The notes under the pieces: model-generated
The model's database searches: none
Told to the model about the DNA's origin: nothing
The model's input: only the letters and a program-made list of their open reading frames with translations
Shown here: one piece after another, positions 23,799 to 33,427 of the stretch
Layout: each line of letters begins with the position of its first letter
Position numbering within the stretch: position 1 is the stretch's first letter
Made by a program: the position numbers and the translations under genes
Origin: Azolla caroliniana
Lineage: Eukaryota > Polypodiophyta
Assembly (NCBI GenBank): GCA_043228905.1
Contig: JBHGNT010000012.1
Coordinates: forward strand, 3,286,001-3,350,000
Direction: 5' to 3'
DNA: 64,000 bases

Positions 23799-24031
23799 AG
23801 GAACTCGATACGGCGTATCGAGTTCTTGTGTGATGTTTAGGTTTTATACAGGAACTCGATACGGCGTATCGAGTTCCTCTTCAAAGTTTTTAATTTAAAC
23901 AGGAACTCGATACGCCGTATCGAATTCTTGTATAATATGTGTGTTTTATACAGGAACTCGATATGGCGTATCGAGTTCCTGTATTATGTTTGTGTTTTAT
24001 ACATTAACTCGATACGGCGTATCGAGTCCTT
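23799..24031. repeat. Array of five 29-bp palindromes at a 51-bp period
   Basis: Units start at 23799, 23850, 23901, 23952 and 24003, exactly 51 bp apart. Each is a near-perfect palindrome with a 14-base arm (AGGAACTCGATACG), one central base, and the inverse arm. Copy 2 is perfect; copy 3 has the central base inverted (C instead of G); copies 1, 3 and 4 otherwise differ only by C/T or G/A changes; copy 5 is degraded at its edges. The 22-bp AT-rich spacers mostly end TTTTATAC. The array lies within intron 1 of the methyltransferase gene, between the two divergent genes. It looks like a cluster of dimer-binding sites (parS-like or operator-like). Confidence 0.95.
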
Positions 24032-25327
24032 GTATAAAACAAGAACTTGAAAGAGGAATATTGTGTCTTTGGGGCAACAACTTAGTATTGTGTGAAAAGA
24101 TATCAAACTTTCTGTCAAAATCAGTCTTTTTTTAGGGTGATTTGCCTTATTTTATAAAAAATAGGGGCCTTAATTATAGAGGTTTTATGACCTAGTATAG
24201 CTTAAAATAGTACAAAATAACCCACAAATTACCTTTACGATACCAAATTCAAGTCTATCATATGCAAATGCTCTACAATATGGATATGGAATCAATATAA
24301 GCCATACTTGCCCTTCAAGACAATATATATCCTTGAATACTTATTAAGATATATATTTTCTAAGCTGAATAGCCCTTACTAGAATAGATTTCTGAATATA
24401 GGACTACCATGTACACTCAATGCATGATTGATATTTATAGTTTACCACAAATCGCCTGCTAGTTTATTTCTTCATCTAATTATTTGTATTTTAATACACA
24501 ATCTTAATCTAAATGACCACCTAACTTATGTTTTCACATGTCCTTTCTTAAATAGGTCGTTTGAGAGCTTGTCAGACTGACCTGTGAAGAAGATAAAGCT
24601 CCGCATACAGGGTTCTCCAATTGAAACACAGACCCTAATAGCTCTAGAGACCATGAAGAGAGGAAAAAAGCTTCTCTTCAACGAGGAGACAAAATCTCAA
24701 TCACACATTGAGGTTAGCCAGAAGAAAGTAGTAGCGTAGCAGCTACTAGAGGTGAAGACCTTCCTGACCGTGATCTAACAGACAAGGAATGGTGTATGCC
24801 ATACGTCGACACCAAGAAAAAAGTCGTATTGTATACAACAAAGAAGAAGGGTGAGGGGCAGCTTGAAAATGAAACCCCATTTATGTATGGCCATATTGTA
24901 CGATTTGACTATGAAGATGCAGATTCGGCCAACATACTTGTAATGATAAAGTGCTCTAAGGGGGTACGTAAAGTGTTCCTTTCTGAAGATCTCCTAGTAA
25001 AGGAATCTTGTGGGCTAGAAGCTTTCAAAAAAGAGCTTGAAAGCTCACAAAACCTTATTGTTACCTTGAGGCCTTATATACAAGGCCATGTAACTCTAAG
25101 GGAGCCATTGCCCTCCCCAGTGAAGGCCACAAAAAGGGCATCTAAAGTACAATCAAGACCACCAGTAAAGAAGACCACCAAAATGTCGGACTCCGACTCA
25201 TCAAGTGAAAACGAAGATGAGGACACTTAGGGGACGTTAGGAGCTGAGCTGGCATTGGGTGTGTTGTCATCCGAGCAAAATAAGATACGAAGAGAGTTAA
25301 TGCAGTGTAAACTGGTCAGGAAAGGGC

Positions 25328-25720
25328 AAGTGTTTAATTTGCCTATAACACACATCCAATGGCCCCCTATTGATGAAAAAACAGGATGAAGACCACTGCA
25401 GATTAGAGAGCCACATCGCATGCATGTTCAAAATCTCAAGAAAAAAATGAAAATTAATCCTCATGCCACTGTGGTGCCTTTTATTGTTATGGTGGATCCT
25501 GAAGAATGTGAAACCATTGAAGATTTGATATAAGAAAGCATGATCAATATAATTATTTTGTCATTGGTGGATCGCATTCAATGGAGGCACGTCGGCAACT
25601 TGTGAGAGAACATCCAACGACTTTCTTCTTCAAGTATGCCGAGTGCAAAATTTATGTGGGTCTAACAACTGAAGAGGCAAAGCTGTTGGCATGGGACCAC
25701 AATAATGATAATGACTATCG
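25328..25720 (+). other. ParB-like domain segment of the fusion gene
   Basis: Across one frameshift near 25525 and a TGA at 25387 the reading gives LPITHIQWPPI, RPLQIREPHRMHVQNLKKKM, NPHATVVPFIVMVDPEEC, then YFVIGGSHSMEARRQL, FKYAECKIYVGLTTEEAKLLAWDHN. This follows the ParB/Srx N-terminal pattern: an L.IR.P..H...L start, a P..V strand, the G-G-x-H/R-x-x-x-A box, and the late (L)T..EA..LA..HN helix. In prokaryotes this domain binds CTP or cuts DNA, and it is often found next to or fused with DNA methylases in phages and plasmids. The catalytic state is unknown here. Confidence 0.6.
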
Positions 25721-26494
25721 GCAGAAAATGTCGTCGATTGAGCGTATACGGTTCTTCCACCACGAGTATTTGGACGTCAAACAAAAGTTTGGTGTGAAGC
25801 TACATCCAGGCCTACGACGTCAATGCTTGCATGAAGTCGACATTGTGGTAGATGATAATGTTAAGTCCGATGGTCTTCGAAAGTATGAGTCTTGGTTTCA
25901 ACTGGCCTTTAGAGATGGAGAAGTATGGAACCTACAGGATCAAATCATCTCAATCTGGGAGAATAAGGAGGTCAAGGGTCAACGACAAGAAAAATGTAAG
26001 GTTGACCTCAACTAGAATTCAAGTCACAAGCGGCCAAGAAAATTGACTTGACAATTGAAGAAGCGGCTAACGACATGAAGCTGTCTCTATGGAGAGCGAT
26101 GCAAGGTATTAAGGACGAGCAGCTTCGTGTGTCTATTTTGTCAAGGGTTGTGGCCAAAGATTTAAGCCTTGAAGAAATGGTCACTGAGTTCAATAAGTAA
26201 GTCTTTCAAATATTGATATTGAAGTCTATATGGTGCAATTCAAAGTTCTAATCTTGTTTTCTAATTTCATAGTCATAAGGTGTACATGAAGATCCAAGAA
26301 GTTATGATGAAACAACTTGGATGTATAACTTGGGAACAAGTGACCAAGGATTATCCTCTAACGTCTTCATATAAGGCGTTATCGGAGTATTTTATTGTAT
26401 TCAAGGATTGGGTTAGTATTGGTGGTTTTTCATTACGCTTTCATCATATGTAGAGCTTGTATAATAAAACTTGATGTCCTATTGCTTCTATTAG

Positions 26495-27266
26495 AAACCG
26501 TGTCGTGGGAAGAAACAAGGAGAAGTTAAGGATATAAACGATTTCCCGACATCCCTCCTTGCACATCTCGAGAGAGCCAGAAAAGAAAAGGATCGTCACT
26601 TAGTCAAGGCGTACGAAATGGAGGAAGATGGCTCCTTTAAAAAAATTAGCCACAAAAAAGATATTACGAGAGATCTTTACTACAATGTCATTTGCGGCGA
26701 TGTCGTTGACATGATCCAAAAGGTGCCAAAGAAGGAATATACACTAATGATTGCGGATATTCCTTACGGATTTCGAATGGCTAGGTCATCATACAACGGT
26801 GAACCGTTTAGGTTTAAACAGTTGGAGAAGATGGTCAAGGATTTTGCTGAGCTAACAACTGCATCCTTGTGGAGAATAGTTGTCTTTCATAGTATGGACC
26901 AAGGGTACTCGGTAGCTCAAACTTTGAGATCTCGTTGCCATGGCATTGAGACTCAATGTATTATTTTTTATAGGATAAAAACCAATGTAAATAGAGGGCC
27001 AACCTTTCAGTTCGTTAATGCCATTGAATACATCACGATTGGCTACTTCGATGAAATTAAGAAACAAAGAATCAAGGAGCATTCTAATGAAGTGGGAGGT
27101 TCAAATCTGCTGGTATATCCAGCAGTGACACGGAAATGGCGACATGTCACCATGACAGAACGGGGACTTGTCAACCCATACCAAAAACCTCAACGACTTA
27201 TGATGCGCTTGATCGAGATGTTTTCTATCGAAGGAGATTGGATATTAGATCTCCTTTCTGGCACAG
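26495..27266 (+). CDS. Beta-class DNA methyltransferase exon (N6-adenine or N4-cytosine)
   Basis: This exon is fully open; numbering is from M at 26618. Motif IV is DIPYGF at 47-52, following YNVICGDVVDMI and YTLMIA as in Mod-type enzymes (canonical DPPY). A helix and strand with HSMDQGYSVA and IIFYR follow, then motif X-like NPYQKP at 187-191 and R.LIEMFS.EGD leading to motif I ILDLLSGTG at 209-217. Motif IV before motif I is the beta order. The enzyme would transfer methyl from S-adenosylmethionine to an exocyclic amino group in DNA. The motif I glycine loop is cut by the last intron; the continuation TSACALKLFRNTVALEKD at 27361 matches the strand-and-acidic-residue region after motif I. 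It is unlike plant C5 (MET1/CMT/DRM) enzymes. Confidence 0.75.
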
Positions 27267-27689
27267 GTATTCCTCGAACTAGGGTAACGATCTTGAGACA
27301 AACAATACCGAATCTTTTTTGTTTGAGAACTAATTCTTCTTGTTACTTTCTTCACATGAATGACGTCTGCATGTGCATTGAAGCTCTTTAGAAACACAGT
27401 TGCATTGGAGAAGGACGAGGATCAGGTTATATTTATAAACATGAGGATTAAGGATATGTGGGAGTGCCCAGACCGTGGCGAGGAGGTCGATGCAAAGAAC
27501 CTCCCTGATACAAAAAGGTTTCAACCTGCTTCGCAAGAGCCTATTCCTCCGTTAGCCAAGGAACCGGGGGAGCTAATAGAGCTTGATGATGAAGATATTT
27601 CGTTGGCTTGGCTAACAGGGGAAGCCAATGCACGTATAGCCAAAGAGATTCTACACAGGATGATGAAGAAAATGACATTGATGAATTGA

Positions 27690-28751
27690 TTGCTATGTAA
27701 TAGACTCTATGAAGAAAATGACATTGACGATATGTTTGGATTTCACATTATTAATACAAATTTTGGGTTTTACTTGGTGGATTCTATTCTTTATAATCTT
27801 CTATATGTTTCAATTTTATTTTTATATACTTGGTTAGTAGACTTATGACATTGGTTTTACTGCGTGCATAGCTGACTACCAAATTTATGGAGAAACATGA
27901 ATTAGTTTAAATTGAGGCTGATTTTGGTCCAAGTTTACCTTAACATAACATGGTCGTCGAATTGTTGCCATGAATGTCCATGTTGTTATTATGGATCTTT
28001 GTCTTCTGTTGTTAAAACTATTATGTTTCTATTCCATTGTTGCTTAGATTGTGTAGTGTGTTGATAATGGTTCCACTAGCGTTATCCGCATGTTTTTATA
28101 CGATTGTAGTTCCACTAGTGTTATCGTTTGGAGTTTGATCCTGTGTGAATCACCTAATCAATAGAGTAGATCAATTTTTAATACAAGTATGAAAGCCTTA
28201 ATAGGTTTGTTATTTCCACCACATTATCCTAAAGTTCACTATCTTACATTTTCCACAATTATATACATATGGTTTGATCTCATACGAACAAACTGAGGAA
28301 TAGATTAGATCAACTTTAAATACAAGTATTGAATACTTTAATAAGTTAGTTATTCCAATCAGATTATCCTAAAGTGCACTATCCTACATTGTCCACAATT
28401 ATATACATGCACGTATGGGTCAAAGTATAAATTATAACTCATTTTATTAGTATGGATACAAGTACACCTCATATTTTTGTAAAACTTACCAAATTAATAT
28501 AATTCTTTAACTTAGTGTTTCCCATGTCGCACATTAGTGACATATTCAGCCATTGTTGAACTTTATTATGCCCACATTAACTTATCAACACGTCCAAACT
28601 TGCATGATTTCTAATGATCTCCACTCGTAGACCTAACATGTATTTTTATATTTGCAAATTCTAATCAAGTTGTGGAACATGTGATACTAGTGCATCCAAT
28701 TTTTGTAGAGAGGGTGTATTTGGATAGTTTCAAGAAGATTCTACAAGTGGA
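27690..28751. other. Gene-free right arm of the DNA transposon
   Basis: No gene is seen. It contains a roughly 138-bp tandem pair at 28133-28408 (GTTTGATC..., TACAAGTAT, ATTATCCTAAAGT, CCACAATTATATACAT in both) and AT-rich DNA. Confidence 0.6.
28133..28408. repeat. 138-bp tandem duplication in the transposon arm
   Basis: Two diverged units share TTTGATC, AGATCAA, AATACAAGTAT, ATTATCCTAAAGT and TCCACAATTATATACAT in the same order. Confidence 0.8.
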
Positions 28752-28781
28752 ATGCGCAATCCTTCCACTTGTGAACGCGAA
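28752..28781 (-). repeat. Right terminal inverted repeat
   Basis: Inverted partner of 19764-19793. With bases from 28742 it also forms a local hairpin: ACAAGTGGAA pairs with TTCCACTTGT across a short loop. Confidence 0.9.
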
Positions 28782-28785
28782 CGTG

Positions 28786-29115
28786 TTTTAGCTCTTCACA
28801 TTACACACTATTTTATGTTACACCTATTCATTAAGTAGAATGTATAGGTCTTGTGCAATCTTCCCATCAACTTTGCCAATCCCTTGCTTGGCCTCTAGTG
28901 GGAGATTGATAGATAGTGAGAAAGGCCAAAAAGGTAATTCTCACTATTTATCACTAGGTATATAAGTTAATTAAAAACGGGGGTTTTCTGTGCTTGCCAA
29001 AAACATTTTTGTGTTGTTTTCTTCTTTGTGTTATTCACCCTTTTGTTTGCTGAAAAACAACAACTCGTCCGTTTCTCCTTGCTCATACAACACAACCTCT
29101 TATTGTGGGGCGTAG
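28786..29115 (+). mobile_element. 3' end of family D copia: purine tract and 3' LTR start
   Basis: After the transposon the copia sequence resumes. The tract AGTGGGAGATT (about 28897-28907) is a typical copia polypurine tract. The LTR starts TGATAGATAGTGAG at 28907 and contains a TATATAAG-like box near 28970. The 3' boundary is uncertain because the 5' LTR is not in the window. Confidence 0.6.
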
Positions 29116-29184
29116 GAAAGGTAGGTGACGCATCCTCCAGGGCGCAAATGGTGCTTCAATGCCCCCCACCTAGAGGATGCTCAA

Positions 29185-30332
29185 GCTTCTTGTAAGAGCT
29201 CAACCCCCAACATGTCTCTACATTTTGTAAACTTATGTGTATCCAATGGCTTAGTAAAGATGTCTATAGCCATTTCTTCACTTGAACAATGTTGTAGTAT
29301 GATGTCACCTTGTTCAATTATATCCTTCACAAAATGATAGTTGATATTCATATGCTTAGCACACTTTGTACTTCCTGAATTTGGTGTACATTACAACTCG
29401 ATTATCATTGATTGTTGGAATGGGTTTATTAAAATGTAGATCTTATTCGTTGATTTAGTTGGATGCCCATAAAGTTTCTTTTACTACATACGTTAATGCC
29501 ATATATTTTGCCTCTTTTATTGATAATGAAACACTATTTTGTTTCTTGCTCCCCCATAGAGCAATCACATTGCTAATAAAAGTTCACAATAACCAGAAAT
29601 AGGTTTTCGATGGGTGAATCACTTGCCCAATCAACCTCCACATGCAATGTCATATCCGTGGAGCATGCATTAAATGTAAGTCCCACGTCAATTGTTCCCT
29701 TTAAGTATTTTAGGATTTTTTTTGTAGGTTTTCAATGAGTAGGGCTATTGTTCTCTAAGAATTGACTTAGTTTGTTAGTTGCAAAATTAAATATCTAACC
29801 TGTTACAAAGGCTAGTATACATAATAGAACCAGTTAATGACATGTATGGAAAATTTACATATCACCTTTCAATTGTCATAAACATTTGAAAGTTGCCGTA
29901 GTCCTTCCATGTACCATTCTTTCAAAGTGCTTCTAGTTCCAAATGTATTGCCTCTTCCCACTTTGCTCTATTTGATGAAAGTAAAACTTCTTTTAAATTA
30001 GATAGTTCTAGTATTTGAGATTCTATGCTTACATTGCACACAAATGAAGGATCTCTAAGGATAGAAGATGGTCTTCTAACTCTTTGACTTCACCCTAAGC
30101 AAGACAATGCAATTTCCATTTAATTTGATGATGTTCCTTCTCGTACGGTGGTTTCTTCACATGATTCTTCACCAATAGATGTGTCTGCATCTTCTTGTAA
30201 AATGCTACCAATAATCATGTGTGAACCTTTAATGATAGATTTGTTACCTTTTTCTTGTATTTTATAAAGGAAATGATCTTCATCAAACAACACATTGGGA
30301 GCGAGAAACACTCGTTTTTGCTCTTCGCTCAA
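29185..30332 (-). pseudogene. Copia pol remnant (family E), minus strand
   Basis: In minus sense it begins at 30332 with an integrase-end segment (KRVFLAPNVLFDEDHF) and continues, with many stops and a deletion, through RT/RNase H fragments (YMSLTGSIMY) to a readable RNase H tail near 29380-29185 (INYHFVKDIIEQGDIIL, EEMAIDIFTKPL). It is broken throughout and cut at the family A LTR fragment on its 5' side. Confidence 0.75.
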
Positions 30333-30349
30333 TTAAATTCTATATCCAT

Positions 30350-30687
30350 AGCACAAAAGGTACACAGGAGAGACAGAGAAAGAGCAAAACAACTTAGATC
30401 TATTATCAACAACTCTATAAAATTCTCTGTACATACAACGTGCTCAACAGCACTATTTACACAAGTCCTAAGAAGCCTAACAGAAGTACGGTGTACTTCA
30501 ATGCTTAGATGAGCGTCTGACACTAACGACGAGACATTAACTACCTAGTAGTCTAGACTGCTAACTGGCTCCCTAGCTTACCGGCTCACTTGCTCACCCG
30601 CTCACCGATCCGGCCCATCCTTCCAGATGCTGATCCGACTCAAGCTTATTCAGCCGATCCGGATTTGGTTGAGCTTGCCGTTCAACA
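30350..30687 (-). mobile_element. Family A LTR fragment
   Basis: Shares CTCTGTACATACAACGTGCT, ACACAAGTCCTAA, TACTTCAAT, TAGTAGTCTAG, TTATTCAGCCGATC and the terminal TTCAACA with 62114-62569. The first 120 bp of the LTR are missing. Confidence 0.75.
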
Positions 30688-30727
30688 CCGAGGCCGAAGC
30701 GGTAGTAACTATCGATGATGTTTCTAT

Positions 30728-30970
30728 TGGAGTAACCGTTGACACGGTTCTCGCAGAAGAGAAAATGGGAGCGGCCGCTCACTTGGTCCTCACCAGAACA
30801 GAAATGGGAGTTGCTTCCAAAACATGAGTGTGAGCAACCGTTGACGTGGTCCTCACCGGAGCAGAAACGGGAGTGGCCTCCAAAACATGAGTGGGAGCGA
30901 CCATTGACACGGTCCTCACCGGATCAAAAATGGGAATCGGAGCAACCGTTGATGTGGTTCTCGCCAAAGC
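30728..30970. repeat. Minisatellite of about 65 bp, three to four units
   Basis: Diverged units contain ACCGTTGACRYGGTYCTCACC, AGAAATGGGAGT and CCAAAACATGAGTG. Open frames run through on both strands because of the repeat; I do not regard them as genes. Confidence 0.75.
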
Positions 30971-30999
30971 AGGCAGCCAAACAAATGGCGGAGCATTGG

Positions 31000-31764
31000 C
31001 TTGAAGAAGAGTGGAAGCAATCGCTTGTGGGCGAGAATTCGAGGTGAAGTTGATGGAGCAACATCGCCAATCCACGATTGGATTGTGAGTCTCGAGCCCT
31101 AATAACCCCAAGATTATAGGATGTCATGGTGATGTGATGAGGTTAAAAATGATTTCTTCCTAGTGGCCTCCTATGTGGAGACTCAAGGGAATTGTTGTAT
31201 CTGTGATTGCACCAGAAGACAGCGTTCGACCATCAATCACTTCAACTAGAATCGGGACAGTTATCTTATTGCTTGAAATGTTGTGTCCGTGCAAACATGA
31301 TATCAATAAAGCACGACGTAGCCCCAGAATCCAACAAAGCTTTTGTCTTTAGAGTGGTAGAGCCAAACTGAAGAGTGATCGGAAGCGTGAAGCTTGTTGT
31401 CGAGGCAGTCAATTGATTGGGCCCTTGACACAATTGTCGACTCTTCTGGTCCAGATGCATAGCCCCTACTACAACTACACATTGGAGGTTTCCTGTTGAC
31501 AAAAAATGTGAACCCCATCCACACAATGTGGTGTTTGATGGGGTCCCATTTTTGGGCAAGACCGGATCAAATGATCGGGGCCACCACAATAGAGACATAA
31601 ATTGTTGGCCCGTCGATGTTGTCGTTGTGCGTTCGTCAATGGTCGGTAGCAAACTCGATCGATCTCCATTGGGAAGCTAGAATCTATGGCGAGAGTTGAA
31701 GATGAAGTTAAGGATGACATGTGAGTCAGGGCCGTCGACCACAGTAGGTGACTTCGTGTAGCGG
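31000..31764 (-). pseudogene. Older gypsy element, knuckle and protease part (minus strand)
   Basis: Read in minus sense from 31764: the end of Gag, CCHC knuckle CLYCGGPDHLIRSC near 31600, then the aspartic protease ALLDSGATSCFID near 31330 and downstream IDGRTLSSGAI and THNPIVDWR near 31070. Frames shift several times. It is the continuation of the gag fragment at 41146-41838; the two were split by the gypsy element 31765-41141. RT and integrase are absent; the sequence gives way to the minisatellite. Confidence 0.8.
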
Positions 31765-33406
31765 TGTCGTGTGGTTTTTCACACACAATATGAAAACTAG
31801 TAAAATAATTATTTAATATTAGCTTAATGTATTCATATAGATAGGTGTCTTCAAGAGTTTCATAGTGTATTTTACTACGCATGAAACGGATAAACAAGTA
31901 TCAAGCTATGTGAGTGAGAAGTTTGAAGAAGAAGAAAGAAAAGACAAAATTGTGAGATATCCCACATAGATAGGACAACATTGGAACCCAGGATATATAA
32001 GGGAAACCAAAACATATTCATTCTATCAATTTGTAGAACACAAAATGTTCAAGGTGACTTGGGCTACACTATATGGTGTGCATGGCCTCGTGGATGTTTT
32101 CGAACGTACGCGCGCATGTACGCGCGCATGCGTGGACGGACGCGTGTGTGCGCACGTGCGCATGCGTGGATGCGTACACTACGGCGTGGTCGAGACTTTT
32201 GTGCGTCGATGCGTACACGGTGCGGGTTTGACGCGCGCGCGTGTGGATGCGTACACTACTACGCGGTCGAGACTTTTGCGTGCGGACGCGTCTACGGTTT
32301 GGTTGCGACGCACGTACGGATTGCGCACAGGCTAAACTTTATGAATGATTGTGTCATTTGGCCGAATTATATGGACAATCACATGTGTGGATGCGTACAC
32401 TACGGCGTGGTCGAGACTTTTGTGCGTCGATGCGTACACGGTGCGGGTTTGACGCGCGCGCGTGTGGATGCGTACACTACTACGCGGTCGAGACTTTTGC
32501 GTGCGGACGCGTCTACGGTTTGGTTGCGACGCACGTACGGATTGCGCACAGGCTAAACTTTATGAATGATTGTGTCATTTGGCCGAATTATATGGACAAT
32601 CACATGTGTGGATGCGTACACTACGGCGTGGTCGAGACTTTTGTGCGTCGATGCGTACACGGTGCGGGTTTGACGCGCGCGCGTGTGGATGCGTACACTA
32701 CTACGCGGTCGAGACTTTTGCGTGCGGACGCGTCTACGGTTTGGTTGCGACGCACGTACGGATTGCGCACAGGCTAAACTTTATGGATGATTGTGTCATT
32801 TGGCCGAATTATATGGACAATCACATGCAACCAAAAGCCAAGGCCATGCAACTAAAAGTAAAAGGCATGCATCTAAAAATGGAAGCATGCAACTAAAAGC
32901 AGAGGCCATGCAACTAAAAATGGAGGCCATCCAACTAAAAGTGGGGATGCAAAGTAACATTGGGGAGGAGGATCAACGAGGAGCTCGATATATGTCCCAT
33001 TTTTTCCCTCTTAGTTTTTTTTTTTTTTCCCCCCCTCTTCCTTCTTCTTCCCTCTCGGATTCGAGAAACAAATTATCTCACATATTGATATCAAACTCCT
33101 AGCTTTGTTTACTTGATCTTTCTAGTAAAAATTTATCTCTCGTATTCAGATCGGACCACTCCTTGCATGGTTGTTGGCTCCTTTCTTTGAAAATTTAATC
33201 TCTCATTTCCATACCCAACCCATTGTAACACGATTCTGAAATTATAAAGAATCGATTTTCTTTTGCAATAAACTAATGATTTTTCTCTTCCACTTGTCTT
33301 ATGCTTAAAACTTGCTTGTGTTTTACATGTTGCACTAAATCCTTCTAGTCCAGAACCCCGACGGTTCCATCTCACGATCCGCACATAGTGACGGATTTTC
33401 ACGACA
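31765..33406 (+). repeat. 5' LTR of the gypsy element
   Basis: Contains three 221-bp CpG-rich units (32165-32827), a short CATGCAACTAAAA-type repeat run (32826-32945) and a T-rich/C-rich tract near 33010. Its last 400 bases match 40710-41141. Confidence 0.9.
32165..32827. repeat. Three 221-bp CpG-rich tandem units in the gypsy 5' LTR
   Basis: Units begin GTGGATGCGTACACTACGG at about 32165, 32386 and 32607 and are almost identical. They contain GACGCGCGCGCG and many CG dinucleotides. The period is not a multiple of three, so the same peptide appears in successive frames; those open frames are artefacts. Confidence 0.95.
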
Positions 33407-33427
33407 TAATTAAGTGGTGAACCTGAC

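Larger units (their letters stand above)
23717..27689 (+). pseudogene. ParB-like domain fused to DNA methyltransferase, multi-exon, decayed
   Basis: I infer five exons: 23717-23751, 24556-26196, 26273-26411, 26495-27266 and about 27361-27689. Introns begin GT and end AG (GTAAGC/AATAG, GTAAGT/CATAG, GTTAGT/TTAG, GTATTC/acceptor lost), and frames match across the two internal junctions. The product would be about 970 residues: a lysine-rich N-terminus, an unassigned domain (24796-25230, ending in an acidic DSDSSSENEDED run), a ParB-like domain (about 25390-25700), a helical linker, a beta-class methyltransferase (26618-27400) and an acidic tail. Lesions include TAG at 23741, TGA near 24580, shifts near 24730, 25525 and 26000, TAG at 25228, TGA at 25387 and the missing last acceptor. 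Several stops fit CAG-to-TAG or CGA-to-TGA. The role would be binding and modifying DNA in the nucleus; the target is unknown. Confidence 0.7.
19764..28781. mobile_element. 9.0-kb DNA transposon carrying transposase-like and ParB-methyltransferase genes
   Basis: Thirty-base terminal inverted repeats start TTCGCGTTCACAAGTGG at 19764 and, inverted, at 28781. They are flanked by CATG (19760-19763) and CGTG (28782-28785), a probable 4-bp target duplication with one CpG-type transition; the repeated stretch could be taken as AACRTG. Outside the ends, a copia element is split exactly: RNase H and its stop on the left, the purine tract and 3' LTR start on the right, which confirms the boundaries independently. 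The element contains a divergent pair: a transposase-like gene on the minus strand (20126-22872) and a ParB-methyltransferase gene on the plus strand (23717-27689), with a palindrome array between them. Stops and frameshifts in both genes make this copy a fossil. Confidence 0.85.

Noticed and set aside
23799-24031. CRISPR-like array (29-bp repeats, 22-bp spacers)
   Set aside because: The repeats are fully palindromic, the spacers are related to each other, and the setting is a plant transposon intron with no cas genes.
26495-27266. Bacterial contamination as source of the methyltransferase
   Set aside because: The gene has introns with consistent phase, a plant TATA box, and lies in a transposon nested in a plant copia element.
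30739-31111. Frames rich in WSSPEQKW or TTSTVAP repeats
   Set aside because: Encoded by a minisatellite, open on both strands; not gene-like.
32045-32896. Overlapping open frames giving the same Cys/Arg-rich peptide
   Set aside because: They come from a 221-bp tandem repeat in an LTR; the period shifts the frame each unit, so the same peptide reappears in different frames.
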